DNA of 64,000 bases from the NCBI GenBank assembly GCA_044224925.1, contig JBGAJM010000001.1, forward strand, positions 124,001-188,000, read 5' to 3'. This DNA comes from Kapaibacterium sp044224925 (GTDB taxonomy: Bacteria; Bacteroidota; Ignavibacteria; Kapaibacteriales; Kapaibacteriaceae). The notes under the pieces are model-generated. The model saw nothing but the letters and a program-made list of their open reading frames with translations. It ran no database searches and had not been told where the DNA came from. The position numbers and the translations under genes were made by a program. Shown in pieces: positions 43,104-53,182 of the stretch (position 1 is its first letter; each line of letters begins with the position of its first letter).

Positions 43104-46100
43104 ATGCGTCAAGGATACCTGTTCCTGATCCTCCTGCTGGCAACGTTCCTGCCCCTGCACGCCCATCGCGGATGCATGCTCAAGCCCTTGCCCCTGCACG
43201 ACCGACTTCGCAGTGCCCATGCCATTGTAGAGGGTGTGGTGGGCACGTCGACCACCGAGATCATCAACGATCGCATTCACACACGATGGCACATCGATGT
43301 GGTGCGTGCATGGGACCTGCCCGTTGCACGTCCATCGATCGACGTCGTCATCGAAGGTGGGACCTATCAGCAACAACGCCTTGTCGTGATCCCCAATGCC
43401 AGTGTGCACAGCGGTGAACATGTGGTGTTGATGCTCGATCCGTTCGATGCACAAACGAACACGTATGTGATCTCGAGCGGACCGCAAGGCGTGATGACCG
43501 ATCGCGAAGGATCGTTCGTCGATGCCATCGGCACCCGCGTTGCCGACATGGATCTCTTCGCACAGGTCTCCGCTGTACGCGGACGTATGCCGAGCTTCCC
43601 CGGTGGTGGCGTGATGTTCTCCGAACCCATCATGCGTTCATCCAAGCAGCACGAATCAACGCAGGCGCTTGCCGTTACCAGCTTGAGCCCGACAACCTTC
43701 AATGCGGGCACGTTGACCAGCCTCACCATCAAGGGCACGGGCTTCGGAGTGAAGGGTGCGAACAGCACGGTCAGATTCGTCAGCGCTGATGAGGGTGGCG
43801 AGGTGTTCGGAACATTGCCGCCGTTCCATATTCAATCATGGAACGACACGATCATCGTTGTCCACGTTCCGTGTACCGCCGATGACAATCCGACAGCCGG
43901 GACCGGAAAGGTTCGCGTGATCACGGATGGCAATGAGATCCTCACAACAACACAGACCATCAACGTCAACTGGGCACAGTTCACGAATCAGAACACAGCG
44001 GGTGCGCAGGTGGATCAATGGTCACCGGTGGAGTTGGTGAACGATAACGGACAGAACGGATACACCTTCACTCTGAATGCCGGACTCGCTGCACAGAATG
44101 CGGCCAACCTTGCCGTGCGTCGTGCACTGTCGACGTGGCGATGCAAGACGGGCGCCAACCTTGCCGTTGCAGCCGGCACCACGAACGTTGCCTGTACGAA
44201 TGGTGCCGACGGTATCAATGTGATCACGTTCGACGGTGCAGCCTGTCAGTTGCCCAACGGCGTTCTTGGCGTGTGTTACTTCTACTATGCAGCATGCACA
44301 CAAGGCGGTACACAGTATTGGCGCGTCGATGATATCGACCTGATCATGGACGGCGGAACGAACTGGCAGTATGGGCCGGCCGCTCCGGTGGCCCCGCAAG
44401 TGGACTTTGAAACGGTCGTCCTCCATGAGATCGGACACGGACTTGGTCTTGGTCATGTGCGCGACGCCGCGGCCGTGATGTACTGGGCACTTGCTGCCGG
44501 CGATCAACGACGCACGCCCTTGGCCTCGAGCGATAGTACCGGTGGTCGGTCCATCGTGAACAGATCGACCGTGGCCCATGCATGCGGTCCTACTGCCATG
44601 AACGCCGTTGGCGCGGGCGTATGCAACCTGGCTCCTCCCGCTGCCTCGTTCACGACCAACGTTGTGCGCGGCTGTTCGCCACTGACGGTGACGTTCACGA
44701 ATACGAGCACCAACGAACCGACCAACACGAACTGGGATGTCAACAACGATGGCGTTGTGGACTACACGTCGACGAATTGTACGCACACCTATACAACGTC
44801 CGGCACCTACACCGTACGGATGGCCGTATCGAATGCCTTTGGCACCGACGAGATCATCAAAACGAATTTGATCGTTGCGCTGAGCGTACCACTCGTGAAT
44901 GCGGGACCGGACGATACCGTCTGTCTTGGATCTTCAGCGACACTGGGTGCAACGCCCGTTGCGACGGGGAACACACCATTCGTGTATCGTTGGCGACCAG
45001 GCAACGTGTTGAACGATTCAACGGTTGCCAATCCTATAGCCACCATCACCACGACGACCACATTCTCCGTTACCGTCACCGATGTGAACGGATGCGTCCG
45101 TGCAGACACGATGGTGCTTACGGTGATCCCTCGTCCGATCGTGAACACCGGTGCCGATACGTCGCTCTGTCAAGGTGATGCAAAGACACTCAATGCCGTT
45201 GTGACGAGCGGTCTCGCTCCGTACCAATTCCAGTGGACGCCGGCTGCAGGACTGAACGACCCAACGATCCAGAAGCCTGTTGCGACGCCATCAACAACAA
45301 CGTCCTATGTGCTGACGGTGACCGATGTTCGCGGCTGCGTGCAGGCGGACACGATGAAGATCACGGTGCATCCGTTGCCAGTGGTGAATGCGGGACCGGA
45401 CACGGTGATCATCTGCGCCGGTGGTTCGATCCAACTCCAGCCCACGATCGTGTCAACAGCACTGCCGCTTTCATATCAATGGGAACCATCGGCAGGGTTG
45501 TCTGCTGTGAACACGCCGAATCCGATCGCATCGCCGATATCATCGCAGGTGTATACGCTCACCGTGACCGACAACAACGGTTGTTCGAAGAGCGACCAAC
45601 TGTTGATCCGCGTGATCGAGCTTCCGAAGCCCGTGATCACGACGCCCACCACGGGCACGCTTTGCGAAGGACAGACCGTGCGCCTTGATGCGGGTGCCGG
45701 ATTCGCAACCTATCTATGGTCCACCGGTGCCACGACGCGCACCATCGATGTGACGACATCCGGATCGTACACCGTCCGCGTGACGAATTCCTTCGACTGT
45801 GAAGGGCAGTCCGTTCCCTATGTCTTGACGTTCAACAGAACACCAGCACCGCAGGTCACGGGCCCATCGCAGACATGTGTGAATGCAACGGCTGTGTATT
45901 CCGTGACGGCCGTGAGTGGCGACGCGTATGCATGGACGGTCACGAACGGCACCATTCGGAATGGAGCGGGCACGCCGACGATCTCTGTGCAATGGGGAAG
46001 TACCGGCACAGGTACCGTTGCCTGTACACAAACGTCGGCAGCGGGATGCGTGGGGACGTCGACGACCATGAACGTCACCTTCGGCTCCGTCATCGTTCCA

Positions 46101-46778
46101 ACGATCACAGTGTCGGGTTCCACCTCGCTCTGCGACGGCGAGAGCATCGAGCTCGACGCAGGTGTCTACAACACCTATCAATGGTCAACAGGAGCCACGA
46201 CGCGCAAGATCACGGTCAACAAGGCAGGCTCATACACCGTCACCGTCTCCGAACCCGGCGGCTGCACGGGTACGTCGACACCGATCGTCGTGACCACGAA
46301 ACCCGCACCGGCCACACCTTCCATCGTTCGCACACAGAACACCTTGGAATGCAGTGTCGTGGGTGCCGCCTATCAATGGTCGGAGTCCAACACACCCATT
46401 CCCTTTGCAACGCAGCGCACCTACACGGTGGTGACACCGGGCTCCTATCGCGTGCGTGTGACGGCCGAGAATGCCTGTTCGGCAACATCGGAACCGTTCG
46501 TCGTGAATACGGTCGGTGTTCGTGAAGAAGAGGTCGTGGATGACGTGACCATCTCACCAAACCCTGTGACGGATCAATGCATGATCACGACGCAGGGAAG
46601 GTGGCAGGGAGGCGAGGCCATCATTGTGGATGCACGCGGCGTGCGCCGTGCCTCCCTTGTTCTTCCGAGTGGCACATCGGAGTTCGCCTTCGATACTTCA
46701 TTCCTCGATGCCGGCGTGTACACCATGATGGTGCAGCACGATGGACGGAGCCTTCGCCTTCGATTCGTGAAGCTGTAG
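43104..46778 (+). CDS. secreted matrixin-like metalloprotease with Ig-like repeats and type IX sorting domain
   Basis: A 1224-residue surface protein. Signal peptide MRQGYLFLILLLATFLPLHA, an N-terminal domain of about 170 residues, an IPT/TIG domain around SLSPTTFNAGTLTSLTIKGT, and a zinc-metalloprotease block with VVLHEIGHGLGLGHV (HExxHxxGxxH) and VMYWALAAGD as the Met-turn. A PKD-like domain then precedes about six Ig-like repeats that share the CEG...R.DAG.G..TYLWSTGATT pattern. The last 80 residues (SPNPVTDQCMITTQ, ARGVRRASLVLP, DAGVYTMMVQHDG) are a type IX sorting domain. It should be a surface or secreted protease or adhesin. The zinc ligands and Met-turn appear intact. Confidence 0.92.
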   Translation: MRQGYLFLILLLATFLPLHAHRGCMLKPLPLHDRLRSAHAIVEGVVGTSTTEIINDRIHTRWHIDVVRAWDLPVARPSIDVVIEGGTYQQQRLVVIPNASVHSGEHVVLMLDPFDAQTNTYVISSGPQGVMTDREGSFVDAIGTRVADMDLFAQVSAVRGRMPSFPGGGVMFSEPIMRSSKQHESTQALAVTSLSPTTFNAGTLTSLTIKGTGFGVKGANSTVRFVSADEGGEVFGTLPPFHIQSWNDTIIVVHVPCTADDNPTAGTGKVRVITDGNEILTTTQTINVNWAQFTNQNTAGAQVDQWSPVELVNDNGQNGYTFTLNAGLAAQNAANLAVRRALSTWRCKTGANLAVAAGTTNVACTNGADGINVITFDGAACQLPNGVLGVCYFYYAACTQGGTQYWRVDDIDLIMDGGTNWQYGPAAPVAPQVDFETVVLHEIGHGLGLGHVRDAAAVMYWALAAGDQRRTPLASSDSTGGRSIVNRSTVAHACGPTAMNAVGAGVCNLAPPAASFTTNVVRGCSPLTVTFTNTSTNEPTNTNWDVNNDGVVDYTSTNCTHTYTTSGTYTVRMAVSNAFGTDEIIKTNLIVALSVPLVNAGPDDTVCLGSSATLGATPVATGNTPFVYRWRPGNVLNDSTVANPIATITTTTTFSVTVTDVNGCVRADTMVLTVIPRPIVNTGADTSLCQGDAKTLNAVVTSGLAPYQFQWTPAAGLNDPTIQKPVATPSTTTSYVLTVTDVRGCVQADTMKITVHPLPVVNAGPDTVIICAGGSIQLQPTIVSTALPLSYQWEPSAGLSAVNTPNPIASPISSQVYTLTVTDNNGCSKSDQLLIRVIELPKPVITTPTTGTLCEGQTVRLDAGAGFATYLWSTGATTRTIDVTTSGSYTVRVTNSFDCEGQSVPYVLTFNRTPAPQVTGPSQTCVNATAVYSVTAVSGDAYAWTVTNGTIRNGAGTPTISVQWGSTGTGTVACTQTSAAGCVGTSTTMNVTFGSVIVPTITVSGSTSLCDGESIELDAGVYNTYQWSTGATTRKITVNKAGSYTVTVSEPGGCTGTSTPIVVTTKPAPATPSIVRTQNTLECSVVGAAYQWSESNTPIPFATQRTYTVVTPGSYRVRVTAENACSATSEPFVVNTVGVREEEVVDDVTISPNPVTDQCMITTQGRWQGGEAIIVDARGVRRASLVLPSGTSEFAFDTSFLDAGVYTMMVQHDGRSLRLRFVKL

Positions 46779-46787
46779 ATCGGTCGA

Positions 46788-49108
46788 TCAGCTTGACGTT
46801 TTCTTTGCGGCCTTCTTCGCTGCGGGTTTCTTCGCGGCAGTTTTCTTTGCGGCCTTCTTCGCTGCCGGCTTCTTCGCGGCGGTCTTCTTTGCAGCAGCTT
46901 TCTTGGCGGCAGCGGGTGACACCTTTGGTGCCTGTTGCGCTGCAAGGGCAAGACAGTCTTCCAACGTCAGCGACGTTGGTTCAGTGCCCTTCGGAATGCG
47001 CACGTTCTGCTTGCCAACGACCACAAAGGCTCCCCATCTGCCTTTCAGCACCTTCACGGATGGATCTTCAGGGAAGGTCTTGATCGTGCGGTCGATGATG
47101 GACTGTCGCTTCAATTGGATCAGTTCAATGCCGCGTGCTGCTTCGATGGTATGGATGTCGTCGGTCTTGGGGATCGAATAGAACGATCCTGCATGTTCGA
47201 TGTAGGGACCGAACCTTCCCACCTTCACCTCCATCACACTGCCTTCGAACTCGCCAATGGGACGTGGGAATTTGAAGAGCTCCATGGCCTGTTCGAGCGT
47301 GATGGTCGCGATCGACAGCGTGCCGGGAAGTCCCTTCTGACGTTTGTCTTCGTCGTCCTGATCGCCGATCTGCACAAGCGGACCAAAGCGTCCGAGACGC
47401 ACCGATACGCGACGTCCCGACACGGGGTCCACACCAAGCTCGCGCTCACCGCTTTGACGTTCGGCCGTGGCGCTTGTGAGTTTGAGGCGTTCTTCGAACG
47501 GACCGTAGAAGTCACGGATCATGTCGTTCCACTTCACATGACCTTGCGCGATCTCGTCGAACTGCTTCTCGACACTGGCCGTGAAGTTGTAGTCGAGGAT
47601 GCTGTCGAAATGCTTCGTCAAGAAATCGGTGACCACCATACCGATGTCGGTAGGGAAGAGCTTCGACTTCTCGGCACCCGTGTTCTCCGTTTCGACCACG
47701 CGCGAGATCTTGTCGTTCACAAGTGTGAACATCCGCACTTGACGTGTCCATCCGTCGCGGTCCTCCTTGACCACGTACTTGCGTGCCTGGATGGTGGAGA
47801 TCGTTGGCGCATACGTGGAAGGACGGCCGATGCCAAGCTCTTCGAGCTTCTTCACCAGCGATGCTTCCGTGTAGCGGGATGGCGGTCGTGCATAGCGTTC
47901 TTGCGCCTGCATCTGCACCAATTGAAGCAATTCGCCAACGCTCAGCGGTGGCAGCATCTTCGAACTGTCCTCGTCCTGTTCTTCATCGGTCGACTCAAGG
48001 TAGACCTTCAAGAATCCGTCGAACACCAACACTTCGCCCGTTGCCGTGAGCGTATCGGGCAGTGTGCTCACACTGATCGTTGCGATCGTGCGCTCAAGCT
48101 TCGCATCGGACATCTGTGATGCCAACGAACGCTTGTAGATCAAGTCGTAGAGCCGCTTCTCGGGGTCGCCCCCGGGCACGGTCCGCTTCGACAGATCCGT
48201 TGGTCGAATGGCCTCGTGTGCTTCTTGTGCACTGGCAACCTTCGTGGTGTAGTTGCGCGGATTCGAATAGCCATCGCCGTACGTTGTGAGGATCTCTGTG
48301 CGTGCGGCATCGATAGCGAACTCCGAAAGGTTCACAGAGTCGGTACGCATGTACGTGATATGTCCGCCCTCATACAGATCCTGCGCCAGCTTCATCGTTC
48401 GTGCCAGCGAATAGCCCAGCTTCCTGCTGGCCTCTTGTTGCAGGGTAGAGGTCGTGAAGGGCGGCGAGGGACTCTTCTTGGCGGGCTTGACCTCGAGGGC
48501 CGTGATGGCAAAGGATGCACCCTTGCAGCGCTCGAGGAAGTCGCGTGCTTCTTCTTCGGTGTCGAACCGACGTGGCAGTTCGGCCACGAGCGACTTGCCG
48601 TTCACATCGAAGGTCGCCGTGACCTTGAACTGACTCGTCGACGTGAAGTTCTGAATGTCGCGCTCACGCTCGACCACGAGACGCACGGCCACGCTCTGCA
48701 CACGTCCGGCCGAAAGGTTCTTCTGCACCTTGCGCCACAACACGGGCGAGAGACCATAGCCGACGAGACGGTCCAGCACACGACGTGCCTGCTGCGCATC
48801 GACCAAGTGCTGGTCGATCTGCCGCGGGTGGTCGATAGCGTTGAGAATGGCCTTCTTCGTGATCTCGTGAAACACGATCCGACGTGTCTTCTCGGCCGGA
48901 AGGTCGAGAGCCTCTGCGAGGTGCCAGGCGATCTGTCTTCAGAAACCTCGTAGACCGGTTCGAAATTGCCCTTGGTGTCGATCGCCTGATCGTTCCCCGG
49001 CAGGTCTCGAATGTGGCCCATGCAGGAAGTGACCACGTATTGGTCGTCCAGGAACTTCTGGATGGTCTTGGCCTTCGAGGGTGACTCTACGATCACGAGA
49101 TTCTTCAT
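46788..49108 (-). pseudogene. topA: DNA topoisomerase I, broken in the TOPRIM domain
   Basis: TopA relaxes negatively supercoiled DNA. The N-terminus MKNLVIVESPSKAKTIQKFL runs to FEPVYEVSED in frame, and then the frame is lost at about 48933-48937; the downstream frame resumes at IAWHLAEALDLPAEKTRRIV and is intact to the end, including the catalytic block HITYMRTDSVNLSEF, three GRFGP-type C-terminal repeats, and a lysine/alanine-rich tail in place of zinc fingers. Compared with the family, about 30 residues are missing at the junction, including the TOPRIM DxDxEG metal motif. The gene overlaps the Fur-family gene by ATGA. It is either a deletion with frameshift or an assembly error; topA is usually essential. 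Confidence 0.9.
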
Positions 49109-49584
49109 GCTTCGTCGCCTTTATTGTGTTCGCAGGTGACCGGATCGGGGCACACAGCGAAGATCTGCAGTGAGTGATTGACGGCCGTCATACCGAGGCC
49201 CTGGGCCACGCGTTCACCGATATCGTCGATGCCGCGCTCGCGGAACTCGACGATGCGCCCGCATTCAACGCAGATCAGGTGGTCGTGGTCCGGCATTCTG
49301 CTCGACAGCTCGTAGTGCGCGCTTTCGCCCTGGAAGCGGTGCTTCATCAGGATCGTGCACTTCGTGAGCAGATCGAGCGTGGAATAGACGGTCGCCCGGG
49401 AGATCCGATCTCCCTTGGCATTCATGGTCACATAGAGCTCATCGGCCGAGAAATGGCGGTCCATTTCGGCGATCCGATCGAGCACTTTTCCCCGTTCCGG
49501 AGTGTTCCGGTATTGCTTCCGTCGCAGGAATTCTGCGAACTGATGTTTGAGCGTTTCGATGTCGGTTTGTGGTGCCATGAACAT
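49105..49584 (-). CDS. Fur-family transcriptional regulator
   Basis: A 159-residue Fur-type regulator: N-terminal winged helix with RNTPERGKVLDRIAEMDRHFS, DELYVTMNAKGDRISRATVY and STLDLLTKCTI, then the metal-binding domain with HYELSSRMPDHDHLICVECG. CVEC is the usual zinc-binding pair, and a second pair (CPDPVTC) occurs at the C-terminus. It could sense Fe(II) (Fur), peroxide (PerR) or zinc (Zur); sequence alone does not decide. Two close ATG codons (49584, 49578) are possible. It is divergent from speA and overlaps topA by four bases. Confidence 0.9.
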   Translation of the reverse strand: MFMAPQTDIETLKHQFAEFLRRKQYRNTPERGKVLDRIAEMDRHFSADELYVTMNAKGDRISRATVYSTLDLLTKCTILMKHRFQGESAHYELSSRMPDHDHLICVECGRIVEFRERGIDDIGERVAQGLGMTAVNHSLQIFAVCPDPVTCEHNKGDEA

Positions 49585-49612
49585 CTAATATACGATAGCC
49601 CTCCACTTTCGT

Positions 49613-49620
49613 TAATTTTG
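49613..49620 (+). promoter_or_regulatory. -7 element TAATTTTG upstream of speA
   Basis: TAATTTTG matches TAnnTTTG and lies 35 bases before the ATG at 49656, in the divergent region shared with the Fur-family gene. No -33 TTG was seen. Confidence 0.45.
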
Positions 49621-49655
49621 GGGCTGTTTTTCTCCACGCTAACCGGAAATAGCCC

Positions 49656-51551
49656 ATGCGCAAATGGCGGACCGAAGATTCGATGGAATTGTATAACGTC
49701 TCAGGGTGGGGCATCGGATACTTCGGCATCAACTCGAAAGGCAACGTCGTTGCCGCGCCTCGGAAGGCAAAGGGCTCCCAGATCGACCTCAAGGAACTCG
49801 TGGACGAGCTGGTGCTGCGCGACGTGAGCGCCCCGGTGCTGCTCCGGTTCCCCGACATCCTGGACGACCGGATCGAGAAGATCTCCGGTTGCTTCACGAA
49901 GGCGGCTGAGGAATACGACTATCACGGCAAGTACTACAGCGTCTATCCGATCAAGGTGAACCAGCAACGTCCGGTGGTGGAAGAGCTGGTCCGCCACGGC
50001 AAGAAGTTCAACATCGGACTGGAAGCAGGCTCGAAGCCCGAACTCCATGCCGTGCTGGCCATCATGGACAATTCGGAAGCGCTGATCGTTTGCAACGGCT
50101 ACAAGGACGAAGAGTTCATCGAACTGGCCTTGCTGGCGCAGAAGATGGGCAAGCGCGTCTACATCGTGGCCGAGAAGCTGAACGAGCTCAAGCTGATCAA
50201 GACCGTCGCCGAACGCGTCAAGGTGCGCCCGAACATCGGCATTCGCATCAAGCTCTCGGCCTCGGGCTCGGGCAAATGGGAAGAGTCCGGCGGCGATCTC
50301 AGCAAGTTCGGTCTGAATGCCTCCGAATTGCTGGAGGCCGTGGACTATGCTCGCGACAACGATCTGTTGGACTGTGTGAAACTGATCCACTTCCACCTCG
50401 GGTCGCAGATCACGAACATTCGGAAGATCAAGGCCGGCTTGCGCGAAGTATCGCAGTTCTATGTGCAGCTCATGAACATGGGCTGTGCTGTGGAATTCGT
50501 CGACATTGGCGGCGGTCTTGGCGTGGATTACGACGGCTCCCGTTCCTCGGTGGCCTCGAGCATCAACTACTCCATCCAGGAATATGCCAACGATGCCATC
50601 TCGACGATGGCGGACGCGGCACAGAAGCACAACCTTCCGCATCCGAATGTGATCACGGAATCCGGTCGTGCCCTCACGGCCCACCACTCAGTGCTCGTCT
50701 TCAACGTGTTGGAGACCACGAGCGTGCCACTGTGGGGTCGGAAGGACAAGATCTCGAAGAAGGACCACGAGATCGTGCAGGAGATGCACAACCTGTTGAA
50801 CGGCCTGAACACACGCAACATGCTGGAGTCGTGGCACGATGCGCAGCAACTGCGCGAAGAAGCGCTTGACCGATTCTCGCTGGGCTTGCTCGATCTACGT
50901 TCCCGTGCACAAACGGAGAAGTTGTACTGGTCCATCGCCCAGCAAGTGTGCGATGTGAGTGCAGATCTCAAGGCCATGCCCGAAGAGTTCCGTGCGCTGC
51001 CGAAGATGCTCGCCGACAAATACTTCTGCAACTTCTCGCTGTTCCAGTCACTTCCGGACTCATGGGCCATCGATCAGCTCTTTCCGATCATGCCCATCCA
51101 TCGGTTGAACACCAAGCCCACGCGTGCCGCAACACTGCAGGACATCACGTGCGATTCCGATGGGAAGATCGATCACTTCATCGGCGTGCGCGACCTTGCC
51201 CACTCGCTGCCCTTGCATGACCTTCGCGAAGACGAGCCCTACTACCTTGCCGTCTTCCTTGTGGGTGCCTATCAGGAGATCCTTGGCGATCTGCACAATC
51301 TGTTCGGCGATACCAATGCCGTGCACGTTGTGTGCACCGACAAGGGCTATGAGATCGAACAGGTGATCGATGGTGAATCGGTGGCCGATGTGTTGGACTA
51401 TGTGCAGTTCAACGCCAAGAAGCTCGTGCGCACCATGGAGGCATGGGTGAGTGCGTCGGTGAAGGAAAAGCGCATCACCATTCACGAAGGCAAGGAATTC
51501 CTGGCCATCTATCGAAGCGGACTCTACGGCTACACGTATCTGGAGGAGTGA
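49656..51551 (+). CDS. speA: biosynthetic arginine decarboxylase
   Basis: A 631-residue PLP enzyme converting arginine to agmatine for polyamine synthesis. The N-terminal SGWGIGYFGINSKGNVVAAP matches SpeA. The PLP lysine region YYSVYPIKVNQQRPVVEEL (K in IKVNQ), the glycine-rich VDIGGGLGVDYDGSRS, ESGRALTAHHSVLVF, and SLFQSLPDSWAIDQLFPIMP blocks are all present, and the length is normal. No ribosome binding site stands out. The stop codon sits inside a perfect hairpin (51548-51567). It converges with rqcH. Confidence 0.96.
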   Translation: MRKWRTEDSMELYNVSGWGIGYFGINSKGNVVAAPRKAKGSQIDLKELVDELVLRDVSAPVLLRFPDILDDRIEKISGCFTKAAEEYDYHGKYYSVYPIKVNQQRPVVEELVRHGKKFNIGLEAGSKPELHAVLAIMDNSEALIVCNGYKDEEFIELALLAQKMGKRVYIVAEKLNELKLIKTVAERVKVRPNIGIRIKLSASGSGKWEESGGDLSKFGLNASELLEAVDYARDNDLLDCVKLIHFHLGSQITNIRKIKAGLREVSQFYVQLMNMGCAVEFVDIGGGLGVDYDGSRSSVASSINYSIQEYANDAISTMADAAQKHNLPHPNVITESGRALTAHHSVLVFNVLETTSVPLWGRKDKISKKDHEIVQEMHNLLNGLNTRNMLESWHDAQQLREEALDRFSLGLLDLRSRAQTEKLYWSIAQQVCDVSADLKAMPEEFRALPKMLADKYFCNFSLFQSLPDSWAIDQLFPIMPIHRLNTKPTRAATLQDITCDSDGKIDHFIGVRDLAHSLPLHDLREDEPYYLAVFLVGAYQEILGDLHNLFGDTNAVHVVCTDKGYEIEQVIDGESVADVLDYVQFNAKKLVRTMEAWVSASVKEKRITIHEGKEFLAIYRSGLYGYTYLEE

Positions 51552-51567
51552 TCGCGAAAGCGATCAC
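51548..51567. terminator. hairpin with GAAA tetraloop at the speA stop codon
   Basis: GTGATCGC GAAA GCGATCAC is a perfect 8-bp stem with a GNRA tetraloop that contains the speA stop codon. There is no strong T-run after it, so it may act as a weak terminator or mRNA 3' stabiliser for both convergent genes. Confidence 0.5.
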
Positions 51568-51577
51568 AAACTCGCGA

Positions 51578-53182
51578 TTACTCAGCAGAGCCCGCGGGTA
51601 GCGACGGCGAGACCATGATCACGCGTTCCCGCTCGAGCGTGACGGCGCCAACGTTCGCACCCTTGGGCTTGCGAACGTACTTGCGTAGCGTGTAGACCAC
51701 GGGCGTGTACGATGCATTGCGTGCATTGGAGTAGTACGCGGCGATCGCTGCCGCCTGCTCGAGGATCTTCTTGGGCGGATGCTCCGTGTCGGGTCCACGA
51801 AGAATGGCATGCGAGCCGCTCACACCGCGCGCATGGAACCAGAGGTCGTTCTGCTTCGCAAAGCGCATCGTGAGTTCGTCGTTGTTGGCGGCACTCTTCC
51901 CAACGTAGACGGTATGGTCATCGTCGAGCACGAAGACGCGATACTTCTTGACAACGTCGTCGGCACTGACGGCGTTCTTCTTCTTGGGATCGGGTGCAGT
52001 GGTCATGGTGTCGATCTCATCCAAAGTTGCTGATCGCAAACGCTCCAACTGTCGCTCAAGCTGTTCGCATTGTTTCTGCAGTGCCGGCAAACGAATGGCA
52101 CGCACACGTGCCGCCTCGTCCGATGCACGGGCCTTCGCAAAATAGGCGTGGGCGTTCTCGATCACGGTCTTCCTCGCATCGAGGGCAATGGTGAGCATGG
52201 TGCCATCGTGGTCCTCGACGTCGATGCTCGTCCGTCCGGTATCGCGACTCACCGGCAGTGAAAGGAGCAGAGAGCCTTTGTGCCGATACAGCGTGGACCG
52301 ATCTGCTGTGGCCGCATCGCTCGTCATGCCGCGAATGCTTCGTTGTGCTCGATGGAGCTGACGTTCCACATCGTCGATGGCCTTCTTGCGTTGTTGCAGG
52401 ATGCGCTCGATCGATCGACGTCGACCGATCACCGTGCGTAACATCATGAAGATGTTGTCGGAGGTGCGCACCACGTCGTAGCCTTGCAATGGAAGCAACG
52501 AGAAGACCACGTCGGTAGAGCGTTGCAGCATGTAGTACGTCGACGTTGCACGGGCTTCATCACGTACTTTCTCGCCTTGCTCCCATGCCGCCTTGCGAAG
52601 ACCTTCCTCCATGGCGCTGAGCGGCGTGGCGGTGTCGATGTTCAATCGCTCGCAGACCTCATGTGCATAGTAGGGACCGAGCAACAACTCGCACGAGGCA
52701 AGTGCACGCTCGATGGTGGTGCTCGTTGGCAGTTCGACGAATGGCGTCGGACGATACGGCGTGATGGTGAACGGTGTGCCGATCAGCTCGCGCTCACGCA
52801 GGACATCGGTGATCGTTCCGTTCTCCACGGCCACGATGTTGCCACGTCCGGCACTGAAGAAGAGCACATGCAATTGATGCGTTGTGAACCACAGCGTGAT
52901 GATGCGATCGTCGGGATGCTTCGTGACCATGGCGAGGCTCTGACCGCAGAGAGCGGGGAACACGTCGAGCGTGTTCTTGCGCGCGCGATTGGCCGCATCG
53001 TGCATCGTAAGACAGCCCATCGTTGGGTCGACGCTGATCGACAGCACATGCTCCGATGCACCGTCCGTGATGCGCATCACGATGGCGAACTTCTCTTGTG
53101 TGTACACTTCCGCCACCTGTGCGCCCGCCAAGGTCGAGAGCGCATTCGCAACATGCTCGAGCGTATAGTGATGTCGGATCAC
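51578..53182 (-). CDS. rqcH: RqcH/NFACT-family ribosome quality control protein
   Basis: A 534-residue NFACT protein. RqcH binds obstructed large ribosomal subunits and recruits Ala-tRNA to add C-terminal alanine tails that target stalled products for degradation. The N-terminal NFACT-N domain carries DDRIITLWF, the conserved D-R pair. Coiled-coil follows with helices near residues 270-390, and the C-terminal NFACT-R domain has VYVGKSAANNDELTMRFAKQ then NDLWFHARG and GSHAILRG. The start is a GTG that overlaps the stop of the upstream repeat-protein gene (GTGA). In the FCB group this family is usually present as one copy. Confidence 0.93.
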   Translation of the reverse strand: MIRHHYTLEHVANALSTLAGAQVAEVYTQEKFAIVMRITDGASEHVLSISVDPTMGCLTMHDAANRARKNTLDVFPALCGQSLAMVTKHPDDRIITLWFTTHQLHVLFFSAGRGNIVAVENGTITDVLRERELIGTPFTITPYRPTPFVELPTSTTIERALASCELLLGPYYAHEVCERLNIDTATPLSAMEEGLRKAAWEQGEKVRDEARATSTYYMLQRSTDVVFSLLPLQGYDVVRTSDNIFMMLRTVIGRRRSIERILQQRKKAIDDVERQLHRAQRSIRGMTSDAATADRSTLYRHKGSLLLSLPVSRDTGRTSIDVEDHDGTMLTIALDARKTVIENAHAYFAKARASDEAARVRAIRLPALQKQCEQLERQLERLRSATLDEIDTMTTAPDPKKKNAVSADDVVKKYRVFVLDDDHTVYVGKSAANNDELTMRFAKQNDLWFHARGVSGSHAILRGPDTEHPPKKILEQAAAIAAYYSNARNASYTPVVYTLRKYVRKPKGANVGAVTLERERVIMVSPSLPAGSAE

